Source: Streptomyces cinerochromogenes
Lineage (GTDB): Bacteria; Actinomycetota; Actinomycetes; Streptomycetales; Streptomycetaceae
Length of the DNA stretch: 64,000 nucleotides
Reading direction: 5' to 3'
NCBI RefSeq assembly: GCF_014648635.1
Contig: NZ_BMRM01000001.1
Span: 310,001-374,000 of the forward strand
Position numbers and translations under genes: made by a program. Each line of letters begins with the position of its first letter. Position 1 is the stretch's first letter. The notes below the pieces were generated by a model. It was not told the DNA's origin. It ran no database searches and saw nothing but the letters and a program-made list of their open reading frames with translations. Shown in pieces: positions 9,555 to 21,005 of this stretch.

Positions 9555-10399
9555 AGGGCGCCGGCGTCCCGGGCGGACCACAGGGTCGGGAAGTGGGGCC
9601 GGTAGCCCAGTTCGCGGCGGATGCGGTCGGTGGAGGCGATGGCGTACCAGGGGTCGGGGTCGGGGCCGTCCGCGGGCGGCTCCACGCCGAGGATCCGGTG
9701 GATGTCCAGGACGGTGACCGGGGCGTCGTCGGCGATGTTGTAGGTGCGGCCGTCGGCGCCGGGGGCGTACAGCAGGCGCAGCAGGCCCTGGGCGACGTCG
9801 GCGACGTGCACCAGGTGGTGCCGCTTGGTGGCGGGCTGGGCGGCGGTCCAGCGGGTGATACCCGGCAGGTGCGGGTCGCCCTCGCCGTAGACGAAGCCGA
9901 GGCGGCCGACGCGGACGTCCAGCCCGTCCAGCGCCAGCAGTCCGCGCTCGGCCTCCGCCTTGGCCTCCGGGTACGCCATCCACAGCGGGCCGCCCGGCAC
10001 GGTGGGGTCGTCCTCGACGAGCGGCCGGCCGCGGCCGGTGCCGTACGCCAGGATGGTGCCGGCCTGCACGAACCGCCGTACCCCTGAGGCGAGGGCCGCC
10101 CGGCCCAGCTCCAGCGCGGCGTCGCGGTTGACGGCCCGCATCTCCTCGTCCGTCACGCCCCGGAAGGAGGCGGCGATGTTGACGACCGCGTCGGCTCCGG
10201 TGAGGGCCTTGCCGAGGACGTCGGTGTCGCGCAGGTCGCCGAGGACGGGTTCGGCGCCGAGGTCGGAGAGCCGGTCGGCGCGGGCGGGGTCCCGCACCAG
10301 GACCCGGACCTGCTCCCCCGGCCGCCGCTGGGCCAGCAGCCTCGGCAGGAACCCGGTGCCGACCTGGCCGGTGGCGCCGGTGACGAGTGTGGTGGACAT
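9551..10399 (-). CDS. NAD(P)-dependent epimerase/dehydratase-like protein
   Basis: A 282-residue Rossmann-fold protein of the atypical/extended SDR group. GATGQVG at residues 8-14 binds the dinucleotide, and MAYPEAKAE gives the YxxxK-like catalytic pair. The substrate is unknown; relatives include NmrA-like sensors and sugar or flavonoid reductases. It is divergent from an MmyB-like regulator with a 124-bp shared promoter region, the common pairing in which the regulator controls the neighbouring dehydrogenase. Its stop overlaps that of the beta-glucosidase. Confidence 0.85.
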   Translation of the reverse strand: MSTTLVTGATGQVGTGFLPRLLAQRRPGEQVRVLVRDPARADRLSDLGAEPVLGDLRDTDVLGKALTGADAVVNIAASFRGVTDEEMRAVNRDAALELGRAALASGVRRFVQAGTILAYGTGRGRPLVEDDPTVPGGPLWMAYPEAKAEAERGLLALDGLDVRVGRLGFVYGEGDPHLPGITRWTAAQPATKRHHLVHVADVAQGLLRLLYAPGADGRTYNIADDAPVTVLDIHRILGVEPPADGPDPDPWYAIASTDRIRRELGYRPHFPTLWSARDAGAL

Positions 10400-10523
10400 G
10401 GTGGTGCTCCTCTCGGTGGACGGCTTCCACCCTCGGCGGCCGGAGCGCGGACCGGGAGAGACCTCCTGATCGTGGGATCGGCAGTCCCTGGATAACCCGG
10501 GCGGGCTGCCCCACGCTGGAGGG
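10400..10523. promoter_or_regulatory. Divergent promoter region between epimerase and regulator
   Basis: This 124-bp gap must hold both promoters and probably the operator of the MmyB-like regulator. A GATCGTGGGATC element (direct GATC repeats) and a GGATAA segment around 10468-10495 are the only distinctive motifs. CACGCT six bases before the GTG could be a degenerate -10 for a leaderless transcript. No operator can be fixed with confidence. Confidence 0.35.
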
Positions 10524-11378
10524 GTGAACCGAGCAGAACTCGCCGACTTCCTGCGCCGCGGCCGTGCCCGGCTGGAACCGTCCGACGTGGGCCTCGCGGC
10601 GGGCGCCCGCCGTCGTACGCCCGGACTGCGCCGGGAGGAGGTGGCGTCGCTGGCCGGGATGTCGGTCGACTACTACACGCGCCTGGAGCAGGCGCGGGGC
10701 CCGCGTCCGTCCCGCCAGATGCTGACGGCGCTGGCGCGGGCGCTGCGGCTGACCGAGGACGAACGGGACCACCTCTTCCACCTGGTGGGCGAGGAGCCGC
10801 CACGCCGGGAGGGGGCTTCGCCCCATGTCCGGCCCGGCCTGCTGCTGGTCCTGGACCGGCTGTACGACTCACCGGCGCAGGTGGTCACGGACTGGGGGAC
10901 GGTGCTGGCGCAGAACGCGCTGGCCAAAGCCCTGGTGGGCGACGTGTCCTCCCGGCCGGCGCGGGAGCGGAACCTGACCCGCCGCTTCTTCCTGGATCCG
11001 ACGGCCCGCGCCCTGTTCCCGCCCGAGGACCTCCCGGCGCACGCCCGCGACCACGTCGCCAACCTCCGCGCGGTGACCGCGGCCCGCCCCGACGACCCGG
11101 ACCCGGCGGCCCTGGTGACCGAACTCCGCGCGCACAGCGAGGAGTTCGCCCGGCTCTGGGAGAACCACGAGGTGTCCCTGCGCCGCCCCGCCACCAAACG
11201 CTTCCTGCACCCGGTGGTGGGCCTCCTGGAACTCGACTGCGAGGTCCTCCTGAGCCACGAGGCGCACCACCACCTCATCATCCACACAGCCCGCCCCGGC
11301 ACGGACTCCCACGACAGACTCCGGCTGCTGAGGGTGGTGGGCCTGCAGGACATGACCCCCCAGGGAGCCGTCGGCTAG
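10524..11378 (+). CDS. Helix-turn-helix regulator with MmyB-like ligand domain
   Basis: A 284-residue transcription factor. The N-terminal XRE-type helix-turn-helix (about residues 8-85) carries the family sequence TPGLRREEVASLAGMS followed by YYTRLEQARG. The C-terminal 180 residues fit the MmyB-like, PAS-related ligand-binding domain, which in this family may bind a fatty acid or other small molecule. It is divergent from an SDR-type epimerase, its likely target. GGAGG is almost touching the GTG start, so initiation may be leaderless. The stop overlaps era by four bases (CTAG, convergent). Confidence 0.9.
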   Translation: MNRAELADFLRRGRARLEPSDVGLAAGARRRTPGLRREEVASLAGMSVDYYTRLEQARGPRPSRQMLTALARALRLTEDERDHLFHLVGEEPPRREGASPHVRPGLLLVLDRLYDSPAQVVTDWGTVLAQNALAKALVGDVSSRPARERNLTRRFFLDPTARALFPPEDLPAHARDHVANLRAVTAARPDDPDPAALVTELRAHSEEFARLWENHEVSLRRPATKRFLHPVVGLLELDCEVLLSHEAHHHLIIHTARPGTDSHDRLRLLRVVGLQDMTPQGAVG

Positions 11379-12328
11379 AAGCCCAGCTTGCGCAGCTGCT
11401 TCGGGTCGCGCTGCCAGTCCTTGGCCACCTTCACGTGGAGGTCCAGGAAGACGGGCGTGCCCAGCAGCGCCTCGATCTGCTTGCGGGACTTGATGCCGAC
11501 CTCCTTCAGGCGCTTGCCCTTGGGGCCGATGATGATGCCCTTCTGGCTGGGGCGCTCGATGTAGACGTTGGCGTGGATGTCCAGCAGCGGCCGGTCGGCG
11601 GGGCGGTCCTCGCGCGGGAGCATCTCCTCCACGACCACGGCGATGGAGTGCGGCAGCTCGTCGCGGACGCCCTCCAGCGCGGCCTCACGGATCAGCTCCG
11701 CGATCATGACCTGCTCGGGCTCGTCCGTCAGGTCGCCCTCGGGGTAGAGGGGCGGGCCCTCGGGGAGGAGCGGGATCAGCAGGTCGGCCAGGAGATCCAC
11801 CTGCTTGGCGCCCACCGCCGACACCGGGACGATCTCGGCCCACTCGATGCCCAGGTCCTTGCCCAGCTGGTCGATCGCGATCAGCTGTTCGGCCAGGGTC
11901 TTGGAGTCGACCAGGTCGGTCTTGGTGACGATGGCGACCTTGGGGGTCTTCCGGATCCCGGCCAGTTCCTTGGCGATGAAGCGGTCACCGGGACCGATCT
12001 TCTCGTTCGCCGGGAGGCAGAAGCCGATCACGTCGACCTCGGCCCACGTCGTCCGCACGACGTCGTTGAGCCGCTCGCCGAGCAGCGTGCGCGGTTTGTG
12101 CAGACCGGGCGTGTCCACCAGGATCAGCTGGGAGTCCGGCCGGTGCACGATGCCGCGCACCGTGTGCCGCGTGGTCTGCGGCTGGTTCGCGGTGATCGCC
12201 ACCTTCTGCCCGACCAGAGCGTTCGTGAGGGTGGACTTGCCCGCGTTGGGGCGGCCCACGAAGCAGGCGAAGCCGGCGCGGTGGACGGTCTCGGCCGGCT
12301 GGTCGGATGACTGGGTGCGAACGCTCAT
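11375..12328 (-). CDS. era: GTPase Era
   Basis: A 317-residue essential GTPase that binds the 3' end of 16S rRNA and promotes 30S subunit assembly. G1 is GRPNAGKST, G3 is DTPGL, G4 is TKTD, and the C-terminal KH domain carries GIIIGPKGKRLKEVG. The length and all GTPase motifs are normal. The start MSVRTQ (12328) is preferred; ATG at 12337 is possible and is closer to an AGGGA. The cytidine-deaminase-like, CNNM/CBS, ybeY and phoH genes usually found next to era in actinobacteria lie 5-8 kb away here, separated from it by the Amt/PII and WxL-like genes. Confidence 0.97.
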   Translation of the reverse strand: MSVRTQSSDQPAETVHRAGFACFVGRPNAGKSTLTNALVGQKVAITANQPQTTRHTVRGIVHRPDSQLILVDTPGLHKPRTLLGERLNDVVRTTWAEVDVIGFCLPANEKIGPGDRFIAKELAGIRKTPKVAIVTKTDLVDSKTLAEQLIAIDQLGKDLGIEWAEIVPVSAVGAKQVDLLADLLIPLLPEGPPLYPEGDLTDEPEQVMIAELIREAALEGVRDELPHSIAVVVEEMLPREDRPADRPLLDIHANVYIERPSQKGIIIGPKGKRLKEVGIKSRKQIEALLGTPVFLDLHVKVAKDWQRDPKQLRKLGF

Positions 12329-12378
12329 GCCGTTCATTGTCCCTGATCCACGAGGCACCGCCGTACCGTGAGGTTTCG

Positions 12379-12410
12379 GTAACCCTCACGCAACGAAACG
12401 TCACGGAAAC
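12379..12410 (+). promoter_or_regulatory. GlnR-like AC-box cluster before amt (candidate)
   Basis: GTAAC (12379-12383), six bases, GCAAC (12390-12394), then GAAAC (12395-12399), GTCAC (12400-12404) and GAAAC (12406-12410) lie about 75-100 bases before the amt start. GlnR boxes in Streptomyces follow gTnAC-n6-GaAAC. The half-site sequences fit, but only the first pair has the right spacing, so this is tentative. Confidence 0.35.
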
Positions 12411-12452
12411 ACGGCCGTACGCGTCCGGAAACCGGCACCGGTGACCCTCTGA

Positions 12453-15036
<2,584 letters not shown>

Positions 15037-15131
15037 GGGTGCGGACCCCCATGGACGGAAGACACGGAAGGCGCCGAAGGCACGGGAGACGGCGCGGGCA
15101 GGGGGACGGGCGGGTGCGGACGCCCGTGCGG

Positions 15132-16460
15132 TCAGGTGAGCGTCAGCGTGAGCACCCCGGAGTACGCGCCGGGCGGCGTGAACGCCGGTACGTCCAGGGA
15201 GAGCCCGGCGTCGACGGTGAACTCACCGCCGGTCAGCGTGCCGTCGGAGGTGGACGCGAGGGTCGCGCCCGCGCTGCCCACGGTGCCCGCCGAGCCGGCC
15301 TTGCAGGTGCTGGGGCTGCCCGGCCTGGTCGCGCAGGCGGGGGTCCAGCTCAGCCGGCCGGCGTCGATCCTGCCGCCGGGGCCGGTGAAGTCGGTGACCT
15401 TGCCGGTCAGGGACCAGCCCGCGGGTCCGCCGCGGAAGTCCTTGACGGTCACCGTGTTCAGGCTGCCGGTGGAGGCTCCGCCCTGGCCGAAGTCGACCCC
15501 GGACAGGGCGACGGAGTCACCGGCCTGGGACATGGAGAGGGTGCCCGCCTTGACGGTGGTGGTCAGCTTCTGGCCGCCGGCCGGGACGGGTGTGTTGTCG
15601 TTGACGACGTAGGCCGCGGGGCCGGCGCCCTTGTCCGGGTTCCAGGAGCCACCCTCGTAGGCCACGATCCCGGTCGTCGCCTTGTCGTGGACGACGAGGG
15701 TGCCGCTGAAGGAGCCCTGGGCGTTCGCGGTCACGGTCGCGGTGTCCGCGGTCTGGGTGCCGCCGGCCCGCCCGGCCAGGGTGACGGTGGCGCCCGGTGT
15801 GAAGTTGCTGCCGCTGACGGTGACGCCGGCCCCGGGGTCACCGGAGGCCGAACCGAGCGAGATGGCGCGGGTGTTGGCGGGCGTGCCGTCGGTCGCGGTG
15901 ATGGTCTGGGAGACCGGGGCGGGCGGGGTGATGACGGTGCAGGGGGTGTCCAGCTCCAGGATGTAGCTGGTGTGGATGTTGTAGTCGCCGGGCGAGAGGG
16001 TGATCTGCCCGGCCTTGGTGACGGTGAACGTGCCGGTCATGGAGAAGGACGGGAAGGCGGCCTTCCCCGGCACCGGCGGGTTCTTCTTCGGTCCGGCGAC
16101 GGTGACGGCGCCGCTCTGGGCGCCGCCGAGCGTGACCTTCCCGGTCGGGGTCATGATGTCGGCCGGCAGGGCCAGGTCGGTGGGGTTGCTGGCGGCGGCC
16201 TTGACCACGGTGTAGGTCACGGTGACGGTGTCGCCGACCTTGGGACTGGTGTTGTCCACCGTGACGTTCCCGGTGGTGGTGCCGTCGATGGGCGGGATGC
16301 CCGCGACGGCCGGCGGAATGCAGTGCGTGGCGAAGTCCACGTCGGTGCCGGCGGCGCCGGCCGGGCAGGCCAGCGCGCCGCCCGCGGTGACCGCGAGGGC
16401 GGTCGCCCCGAGCAGTGACGCCCAGCGCCACCGTCGGGCTCTTCGGGGTGTCGGACCCAT
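15132..16460 (-). CDS. Secreted WxL-like surface protein
   Basis: A 442-residue secreted protein with a long signal peptide (cleavage near residue 37). It contains an N-terminal Cys-bracketed beta domain (about residues 40-185) and an IPT/TIG-like domain with GVTVSGSNFTPGATVTL (about 205-260). The C-terminal domain has GWSLTGKVTDF and ends AYSGVLTLTLT. The last two segments resemble the proximal and distal motifs of WxL domains, with the distal tryptophan replaced by leucine. WxL domains attach proteins to peptidoglycan without covalent bonds. The neighbour on the same strand is a WxL-interacting-type protein, which supports the reading. The start is ATG with a GGAGG-like site (rc of cctcc) upstream. 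Confidence 0.65.
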   Translation of the reverse strand: MGPTPRRARRWRWASLLGATALAVTAGGALACPAGAAGTDVDFATHCIPPAVAGIPPIDGTTTGNVTVDNTSPKVGDTVTVTYTVVKAAASNPTDLALPADIMTPTGKVTLGGAQSGAVTVAGPKKNPPVPGKAAFPSFSMTGTFTVTKAGQITLSPGDYNIHTSYILELDTPCTVITPPAPVSQTITATDGTPANTRAISLGSASGDPGAGVTVSGSNFTPGATVTLAGRAGGTQTADTATVTANAQGSFSGTLVVHDKATTGIVAYEGGSWNPDKGAGPAAYVVNDNTPVPAGGQKLTTTVKAGTLSMSQAGDSVALSGVDFGQGGASTGSLNTVTVKDFRGGPAGWSLTGKVTDFTGPGGRIDAGRLSWTPACATRPGSPSTCKAGSAGTVGSAGATLASTSDGTLTGGEFTVDAGLSLDVPAFTPPGAYSGVLTLTLT

Positions 16461-16547
16461 GGGCCCCCTCCTGAGGGTTGCTGGCGCAGCGGCTCGTCTG
16501 CGCCGACAGGGGGCATTGATGTGGAGCTGGGGTGAGAAGTCAATGGA

Positions 16548-16589
16548 GATGCCGCAGAAATCTGACGGATCATCAGTTTCTGCGGCATC
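16548..16589. terminator. Long hairpin between the secreted-protein genes
   Basis: Inverted arms of 13 bp (16548-16560 and 16577-16589) extend inward by CTGA/TCAG after one unpaired base. It follows the stop of the 158-residue secreted protein gene on the minus strand and precedes the WxL-like gene. It most likely ends or attenuates transcription between the two. Confidence 0.7.
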
Positions 16590-16611
16590 CGGAACACATC
16601 ACTCAGTTCGG

Positions 16612-17088
16612 TCAGTCGAACACGAACGGGCCGGGCGACTGCTTGGCCGAGGCCGTACAGGTCACGGTGACCCCGAAGATCACCATCTTCAGCGAGCCGC
16701 CGTACGCCTCCAGGCGGTCGCCGGGGGCCACGATGCCGGGCAGCGGGCCGACGGTGACCGCCGAGCCGCTCGCCATGGCCGGGTTCTTCGTGCCGCTGAA
16801 GACGGTGGTGCCGCCGCTCGCCTTGACCACGGTGAGCGTGGAGGCGATCGAGTCCTGTGCCACCGCGACCGGCGTCTTGATCGCGGTGGAGGTGAGGGTG
16901 AGGGTGGCCGAGGTGCCGACCTGGGTGGCGGTGAGCGTGGCCGTGCCACCGCCGAAGATGCCGCAGTTCGCGGTGATGGTCGCCGACTGGGGAGTGACGG
17001 CGGCCGCGGTGGGGGCGAAGGCGAGTCCGGTGACCGCGAGGGCCCCGGCGGCCAGTGCCGCACCCGTTGCCGTGCGCATGCCTCTCAT
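16612..17088 (-). CDS. Small secreted beta-rich protein
   Basis: A 158-residue exported protein with a clear signal peptide (AAGALAVTGLAFAPTAAA, residues about 10-30). The mature part is Thr/Val/Ala-rich with two cysteines, NCG near the start and TCTA near the end, probably a disulfide. Its pattern (Cys, then a VTVT/TLTLT strand, SGTKNP, APGD, then TC) parallels the N-terminal domain of the adjacent WxL-like protein (AGPKKNP, SPGD, PCT), so the two may share a fold by duplication. Start ATG 17088 or 17079. Function unknown; the context suggests a surface-layer partner. Confidence 0.65.
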   Translation of the reverse strand: MRGMRTATGAALAAGALAVTGLAFAPTAAAVTPQSATITANCGIFGGGTATLTATQVGTSATLTLTSTAIKTPVAVAQDSIASTLTVVKASGGTTVFSGTKNPAMASGSAVTVGPLPGIVAPGDRLEAYGGSLKMVIFGVTVTCTASAKQSPGPFVFD

Positions 17089-17299
17089 GGGGATCCGCTT
17101 CCCTTTCCTGGTGGGGAGTGCCGTGCGGGGACGGCCGACGGACGGGAAGGCCTGCGCAGGCGGGTGCGGGCACACTGCGCGGGGGTGCGGATCTGACGGC
17201 CCGTCGGATCGTATGGCCCCATTGACGCGCGGCGACGGGAACCCAACAAGGTTGAATTCCAGCCGACCTTTTGTTCGGTGAGTCCTGTGCGGTGCCGCC

Positions 17300-17653
17300 T
17301 CAGCCCGCGGAGACGGTGACCCGCACCGTGCCGTCGGGCGCGGCGAGCAGCACCGGCGTCCCGGCGCCCCCCAGGTCGGCGACGGCGGCCAGGTCCTCCT
17401 CCGGCAGGGACTCCGCCTCGCTGACCACCGCCGCCGCCTCCAGGGAGGTGGCCCCGGAGGCCACGGCCATGGCGACGGCCGTCCGCAGCGCGCTCAGCTT
17501 CAGCGAGGCGAGGTCCACCGACCCGGCGACGTAGGTCCGCCCGGTGTCGTCCCGTACGGCCGCGCCCTCGGGCACCGCGTTGCGCGCCCGCGCGGAACGG
17601 GCCAGGGTGACGATCTTGCGGTCCTCGGGGTCAAGCGCGTTGCTCTCGGTCAT
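17300..17653 (-). CDS. Cytidine deaminase-like protein lacking the zinc site
   Basis: A 117-residue protein with the outline of a cytidine deaminase: the YVAGSVDLASLKLSALRTAVAMAVASG segment aligns with the region that normally carries the C/HAE zinc-binding motif before RTA. Here the Cys and the catalytic Glu are replaced (SAL), and no PCxxC follows. It should therefore not deaminate cytidine. Related proteins are often annotated simply as cytidine deaminase in Streptomyces next to era and CNNM genes. It may be a structural or nucleoside-binding relic. It lies upstream of nothing closely spaced; a 95-bp gap separates it from the MmcQ/YjbR gene. Confidence 0.75.
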   Translation of the reverse strand: MTESNALDPEDRKIVTLARSARARNAVPEGAAVRDDTGRTYVAGSVDLASLKLSALRTAVAMAVASGATSLEAAAVVSEAESLPEEDLAAVADLGGAGTPVLLAAPDGTVRVTVSAG

Positions 17654-17748
17654 GCCCCGAGCATACGAAGTCCCCGGCGGGAGTCAGCCGAGGGTCTGCA
17701 CGATCCCACCGCGCGCACCCGTGTGCACCACCCGCCCCCACGCGCCGT

Positions 17749-18108
17749 TCACGGCCGGTCCAGCCGCAGTCGCTCCGCCCTCGGCAGGCCCGCGACGACC
17801 AGGTCGTACGAGTCCTCGATCAGCTCCTTCACCAGCCGGTCGGGGAGCCCGCCGTCCACCGTCACGGTGTTCCAGTGCCGCTTGTTCATGTGCCAGCCCG
17901 GCACGATCAGCCCCTCGTGCTCCTCCCGCAGCCGCAGGGCGTCCTCCGGGTCGCACTTGAGGTTGACCGTCAGGGGCCGCGCGTCCAGGCCGGCCAGCGC
18001 GAACATCTTGCCCAGCACCCGGAAGACCGACGTCTCGGGGTTGAACGGGAAGTCCTCGACCGCCGCGTTGAAGGAGAGGCAGAAGGCGCGCAGCTGCTGC
18101 GGGGTCAT
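17749..18108 (-). CDS. MmcQ/YjbR-family protein
   Basis: A 119-residue protein with the full MmcQ/YjbR pattern: FPFNPETSVFRVLGKMFAL near the start, LTVNLKCDPEDA in the middle, and GWHMNKRHWNTV followed by LIEDSYDLVV. The fold is CyaY-like and DNA binding has been proposed for the family, but the biochemical role is not settled. Its ATG overlaps the stop of the CNNM/CBS gene (ATGA), so it is the last gene of an operon with phoH, ybeY and the CBS protein. Confidence 0.9.
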   Translation of the reverse strand: MTPQQLRAFCLSFNAAVEDFPFNPETSVFRVLGKMFALAGLDARPLTVNLKCDPEDALRLREEHEGLIVPGWHMNKRHWNTVTVDGGLPDRLVKELIEDSYDLVVAGLPRAERLRLDRP

Positions 18109-19406
18109 TCGGGCCCGGCCTCCTCGGGAACGGGGACGGGGAGGGGTTCGACCAGGACCGTCACGATCTTGTTGCGGCGGCCGGCCGCGGCCTCCGCCGT
18201 CAGCCGCAGGCTGCGCCCGTCGGGCAGCATGACCTCGGCGGAGGCACCCGCGATGGGCACCCGGCCGAGCGCCTTGGCCAGCAGTCCGCCGACGGTCTCC
18301 ACGTCCTCGTCGTCGTACTCCTCCAGCCCGTACAGCTCGCCGAGGTCGGTGATGTCCAGGCGGGCCGTGACCCGGAAGCGGTCGTCGCCGAGGTCCTCCA
18401 CGGGCGGCAGTTCCCGGTCGTACTCGTCGGTGATCTCGCCGACGATCTCCTCCAGGATGTCCTCGATGGTGACGATGCCGGCGGTGCCGCCGTACTCGTC
18501 GATGACGACGGCGACGTGGTTGCGTTCCTTCTGCATCTCGCGCAGCAGGTCGCCGGCGTTCTTGGTGTCGGGCACGAAGACGGCCGGGCGCATCGCCGTG
18601 GAGACCAGGTCGCCCTCCGCCTCCCGGTTGATGTGCGTCTTGCGGACCAGGTCCTTCAGGTACACGATCCCGACGATGTCGTCCTCGCTCTCACCGGTGA
18701 CCGGGATGCGGGAGAAGCCGGAGCGCAGGGCCAGGGTGAGGGCCTGGCGGATGGTCTTGAAGCGCTCGATGGTGACCAGGTCGGTGCGCGGCACCATCAC
18801 CTCGCGCACCAGGGTGTCGCCCAGCTCGAAGACCGAGTGCACCATCCGGCGCTCCTCGTCCTCGATCAGCGACTCCTTCTCGGCGAGGTCGACCAGCGCG
18901 CGCAGCTCCGCCTCGGAGGCGAACGGCCCGCGCCGGAAGCCCTTGCCGGGCGTGAGGGCGTTGCCGATCAGGATCAGCAGGGAGGGGATCGGCCCCAGGA
19001 CGCGGTCCAGCGGCAGCAGCACGTACGCCGCCGCGGTCGCCGTGTTGACGGGGTGCTGGCGGCCGATGGTGCGCGGGGAGACGCCGACGGCGACGTACGA
19101 CACGAGCACCATCACGCCGATGGCGACCAGCAGGGCCTGCCAGGTGGCGGCGAACTCCTGCAGGCAGGCGTACGTCACCAGGGCCGCCGCGGCCATCTCG
19201 CAGGCCACGCGGACCAGCAGGGCGACGTTCAGATAGCGGGTGGGGTCGGCGGCGATCTGCGCGAGCCGCGCGCTGCCCCGCCGGCCGGACTTCACGGCCT
19301 CCTCGGCGCGGAAGCTGGAGACGCGCGCGATGCCGGCCTCCGCGCAGGCGGCGAGCCAGGCGACGACGACCAGCGCGATCGCGCCGACCACGAGCTGCGG
19401 AGACAT
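18105..19406 (-). CDS. CNNM/CorC-type membrane protein with CBS pair
   Basis: A 433-residue protein of the family labelled hemolysin or HlyC/CorC. Three to four membrane helices occupy residues 1-150 (DUF21/CNNM domain). A tandem CBS domain follows (MVPRTDLVTIE to VIDEYGGTAGIVTIEDILEEIVGEI), then a C-terminal CorC_HlyC domain. CNNM proteins take part in Mg2+ transport or efflux and sense nucleotides through CBS. The gene lies 9 bp downstream of ybeY in the phoH-ybeY-CBS order conserved in actinobacteria. Confidence 0.93.
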   Translation of the reverse strand: MSPQLVVGAIALVVVAWLAACAEAGIARVSSFRAEEAVKSGRRGSARLAQIAADPTRYLNVALLVRVACEMAAAALVTYACLQEFAATWQALLVAIGVMVLVSYVAVGVSPRTIGRQHPVNTATAAAYVLLPLDRVLGPIPSLLILIGNALTPGKGFRRGPFASEAELRALVDLAEKESLIEDEERRMVHSVFELGDTLVREVMVPRTDLVTIERFKTIRQALTLALRSGFSRIPVTGESEDDIVGIVYLKDLVRKTHINREAEGDLVSTAMRPAVFVPDTKNAGDLLREMQKERNHVAVVIDEYGGTAGIVTIEDILEEIVGEITDEYDRELPPVEDLGDDRFRVTARLDITDLGELYGLEEYDDEDVETVGGLLAKALGRVPIAGASAEVMLPDGRSLRLTAEAAAGRRNKIVTVLVEPLPVPVPEEAGPE

Positions 19407-19415
19407 ACGGCCCGC

Positions 19416-19913
19416 TTACGAGACGGTCGGCGCCGGGGAGGGCCCGGTCAGGCCGCGCTCGGCCCGCCATCCGTCCACGATGGCGGCCTGGAGCCCGAAC
19501 ATCTCGGCCTTCTCGTCGGGCTCCTCGTGGTCGTACCCGAGCAGGTGCAGCACGCCGTGGACGGTGAGCAGCTGCAGCTCCTCGTCCATGGAGTGCTGCG
19601 TGGGCGCCTCGGCCCCCTGCTTCGCGGCGACCTCCGGGCACAGCACGATGTCGCCGAGCAGCCCCTGCGGCGGCTCGTCGTCGTCCTTGGACGGCGGGCG
19701 CAGCTCGTCCATCGGGAACGACATGACATCGGTGGGACCCGGAAGGTCCATCCACTGGATGTGCAGCTGCTCCATGGCGTCGGCGTCCACGACGATCACC
19801 GAGAGTTCGGAGAGCGGGTGGATGCGCATCCGCGCGAGCGCGTAGCGGGCGATGTCCAGGATCGCCTGCTCGTCTACCTCGGTGCCGGACTCGTTGTTGA
19901 CGTCGATCGACAT
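19416..19913 (-). CDS. ybeY: Endoribonuclease YbeY (rRNA maturation factor)
   Basis: A 165-residue metalloprotein with the invariant [11 protein letters not shown] zinc motif near residues 119-129. YbeY acts in 16S rRNA 3'-end processing and 70S quality control. It follows phoH after 12 bp and precedes the CNNM/CBS gene by 9 bp, forming a compact RNA-metabolism operon. The acidic linker KDDDEPP in the middle is slightly longer than in E. coli. The ATG start agrees with the conserved MSIDVNNES beginning. Confidence 0.95.
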   Translation of the reverse strand: MSIDVNNESGTEVDEQAILDIARYALARMRIHPLSELSVIVVDADAMEQLHIQWMDLPGPTDVMSFPMDELRPPSKDDDEPPQGLLGDIVLCPEVAAKQGAEAPTQHSMDEELQLLTVHGVLHLLGYDHEEPDEKAEMFGLQAAIVDGWRAERGLTGPSPAPTVS

Positions 19914-19925
19914 GGTCGTGCTGGT

Positions 19926-21005
19926 CTACTTCCCCTTGGTGCCCTTGGCGCCGGACGTGCCACGGCCGCCCTTGGGAGCGCCGTTCTCGGTGCCGTACTT
20001 GCTGTCGTACTGCTCGTACGCGTCGACGATACGGCCCACCAGCTTGTGCCGGACGACATCCTGGGACGACAGCCGGGAGAAGTGGACGTCCTCGACCCCT
20101 TCGAGGATCTCCTGCACCTGCCGCAGACCGGACTTCTGCCCGTTGGGCAGGTCGACCTGGGTCACGTCACCCGTGATCACGATCTTCGAGTCGAAGCCGA
20201 GGCGGGTGAGGAACATCTTCATCTGCTCGGGGCTCGTGTTCTGGGCCTCGTCCAGGATGATGAAGGCGTCGTTGAGCGTGCGTCCGCGCATGTAGGCGAG
20301 CGGCGCGACCTCGATCGTCCCCGCGGCCATCAGCCGGGGGATGGAGTCCGGGTCGAGCATGTCGTGCAGCGCGTCGTACAGCGGGCGCAGGTACGGGTCG
20401 ATCTTCTCGTAGAGCGTGCCGGGCAGGAAGCCGAGCCGCTCGCCCGCCTCCACCGCCGGACGGGTCAGGATGATGCGGTTGACCTGCTTGGACTGGAGGG
20501 CCTGCACGGCCTTGGCCATGGCCAGGTAGGTCTTGCCGGTACCGGCGGGGCCGATGCCGAAGACGATCGTGTGCTTGTCGATCGCGTCGACGTACCGCTT
20601 CTGGTTGAGGGTCTTGGGGCGGATCGTGCGGCCGCGCGAGGACAGGATGTTCTGCGTCAGCACCTGCGCCGGGGTCTCCGGGCCGTCGCTCGTCCCGTTC
20701 TCGCTCGCCTTGAGCATCGCGATCGAGCGTTCCACTGCGTCCTCCGTCATCGGTTGCCCGGTGCGGAGCACCAGCATCATCTCGTCGAACACGCGCGAGA
20801 TCAGGGCGACGTCCACCGGGTCGCCGACCGCGCTGATCTCATTGCCCCGGACGTGGATGTCGGCCGCCGGGAAGGCCTTCTCGATCACGCGCAGGAGGGA
20901 GTCGCCGGAACCCAGCACGGTCACCATGGGGTGCTGGGCGGGGACGGTGAACTGCGCTCTCGCCTGCTCCTGCGCGGGGGTGTGAGCTGTGGGTGTCTGT
21001 GTCAT
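19926..21005 (-). CDS. PhoH-like ATPase
   Basis: A 359-residue P-loop ATPase with Walker A GPAGTGKT, Walker [10 protein letters not shown] and the PhoH-type [10 protein letters not shown] motif. PhoH-like proteins are linked to RNA helicase/nuclease functions, and the operon with ybeY supports a ribosome or RNA quality-control role. The C terminus ends in a Gly/Lys-rich tail ([13 protein letters not shown]), possibly RNA-contacting. The ATG is followed by MTQTPTAH. It is the first gene of the phoH-ybeY-CBS-MmcQ operon. Confidence 0.94.
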   Translation of the reverse strand: MTQTPTAHTPAQEQARAQFTVPAQHPMVTVLGSGDSLLRVIEKAFPAADIHVRGNEISAVGDPVDVALISRVFDEMMLVLRTGQPMTEDAVERSIAMLKASENGTSDGPETPAQVLTQNILSSRGRTIRPKTLNQKRYVDAIDKHTIVFGIGPAGTGKTYLAMAKAVQALQSKQVNRIILTRPAVEAGERLGFLPGTLYEKIDPYLRPLYDALHDMLDPDSIPRLMAAGTIEVAPLAYMRGRTLNDAFIILDEAQNTSPEQMKMFLTRLGFDSKIVITGDVTQVDLPNGQKSGLRQVQEILEGVEDVHFSRLSSQDVVRHKLVGRIVDAYEQYDSKYGTENGAPKGGRGTSGAKGTKGK

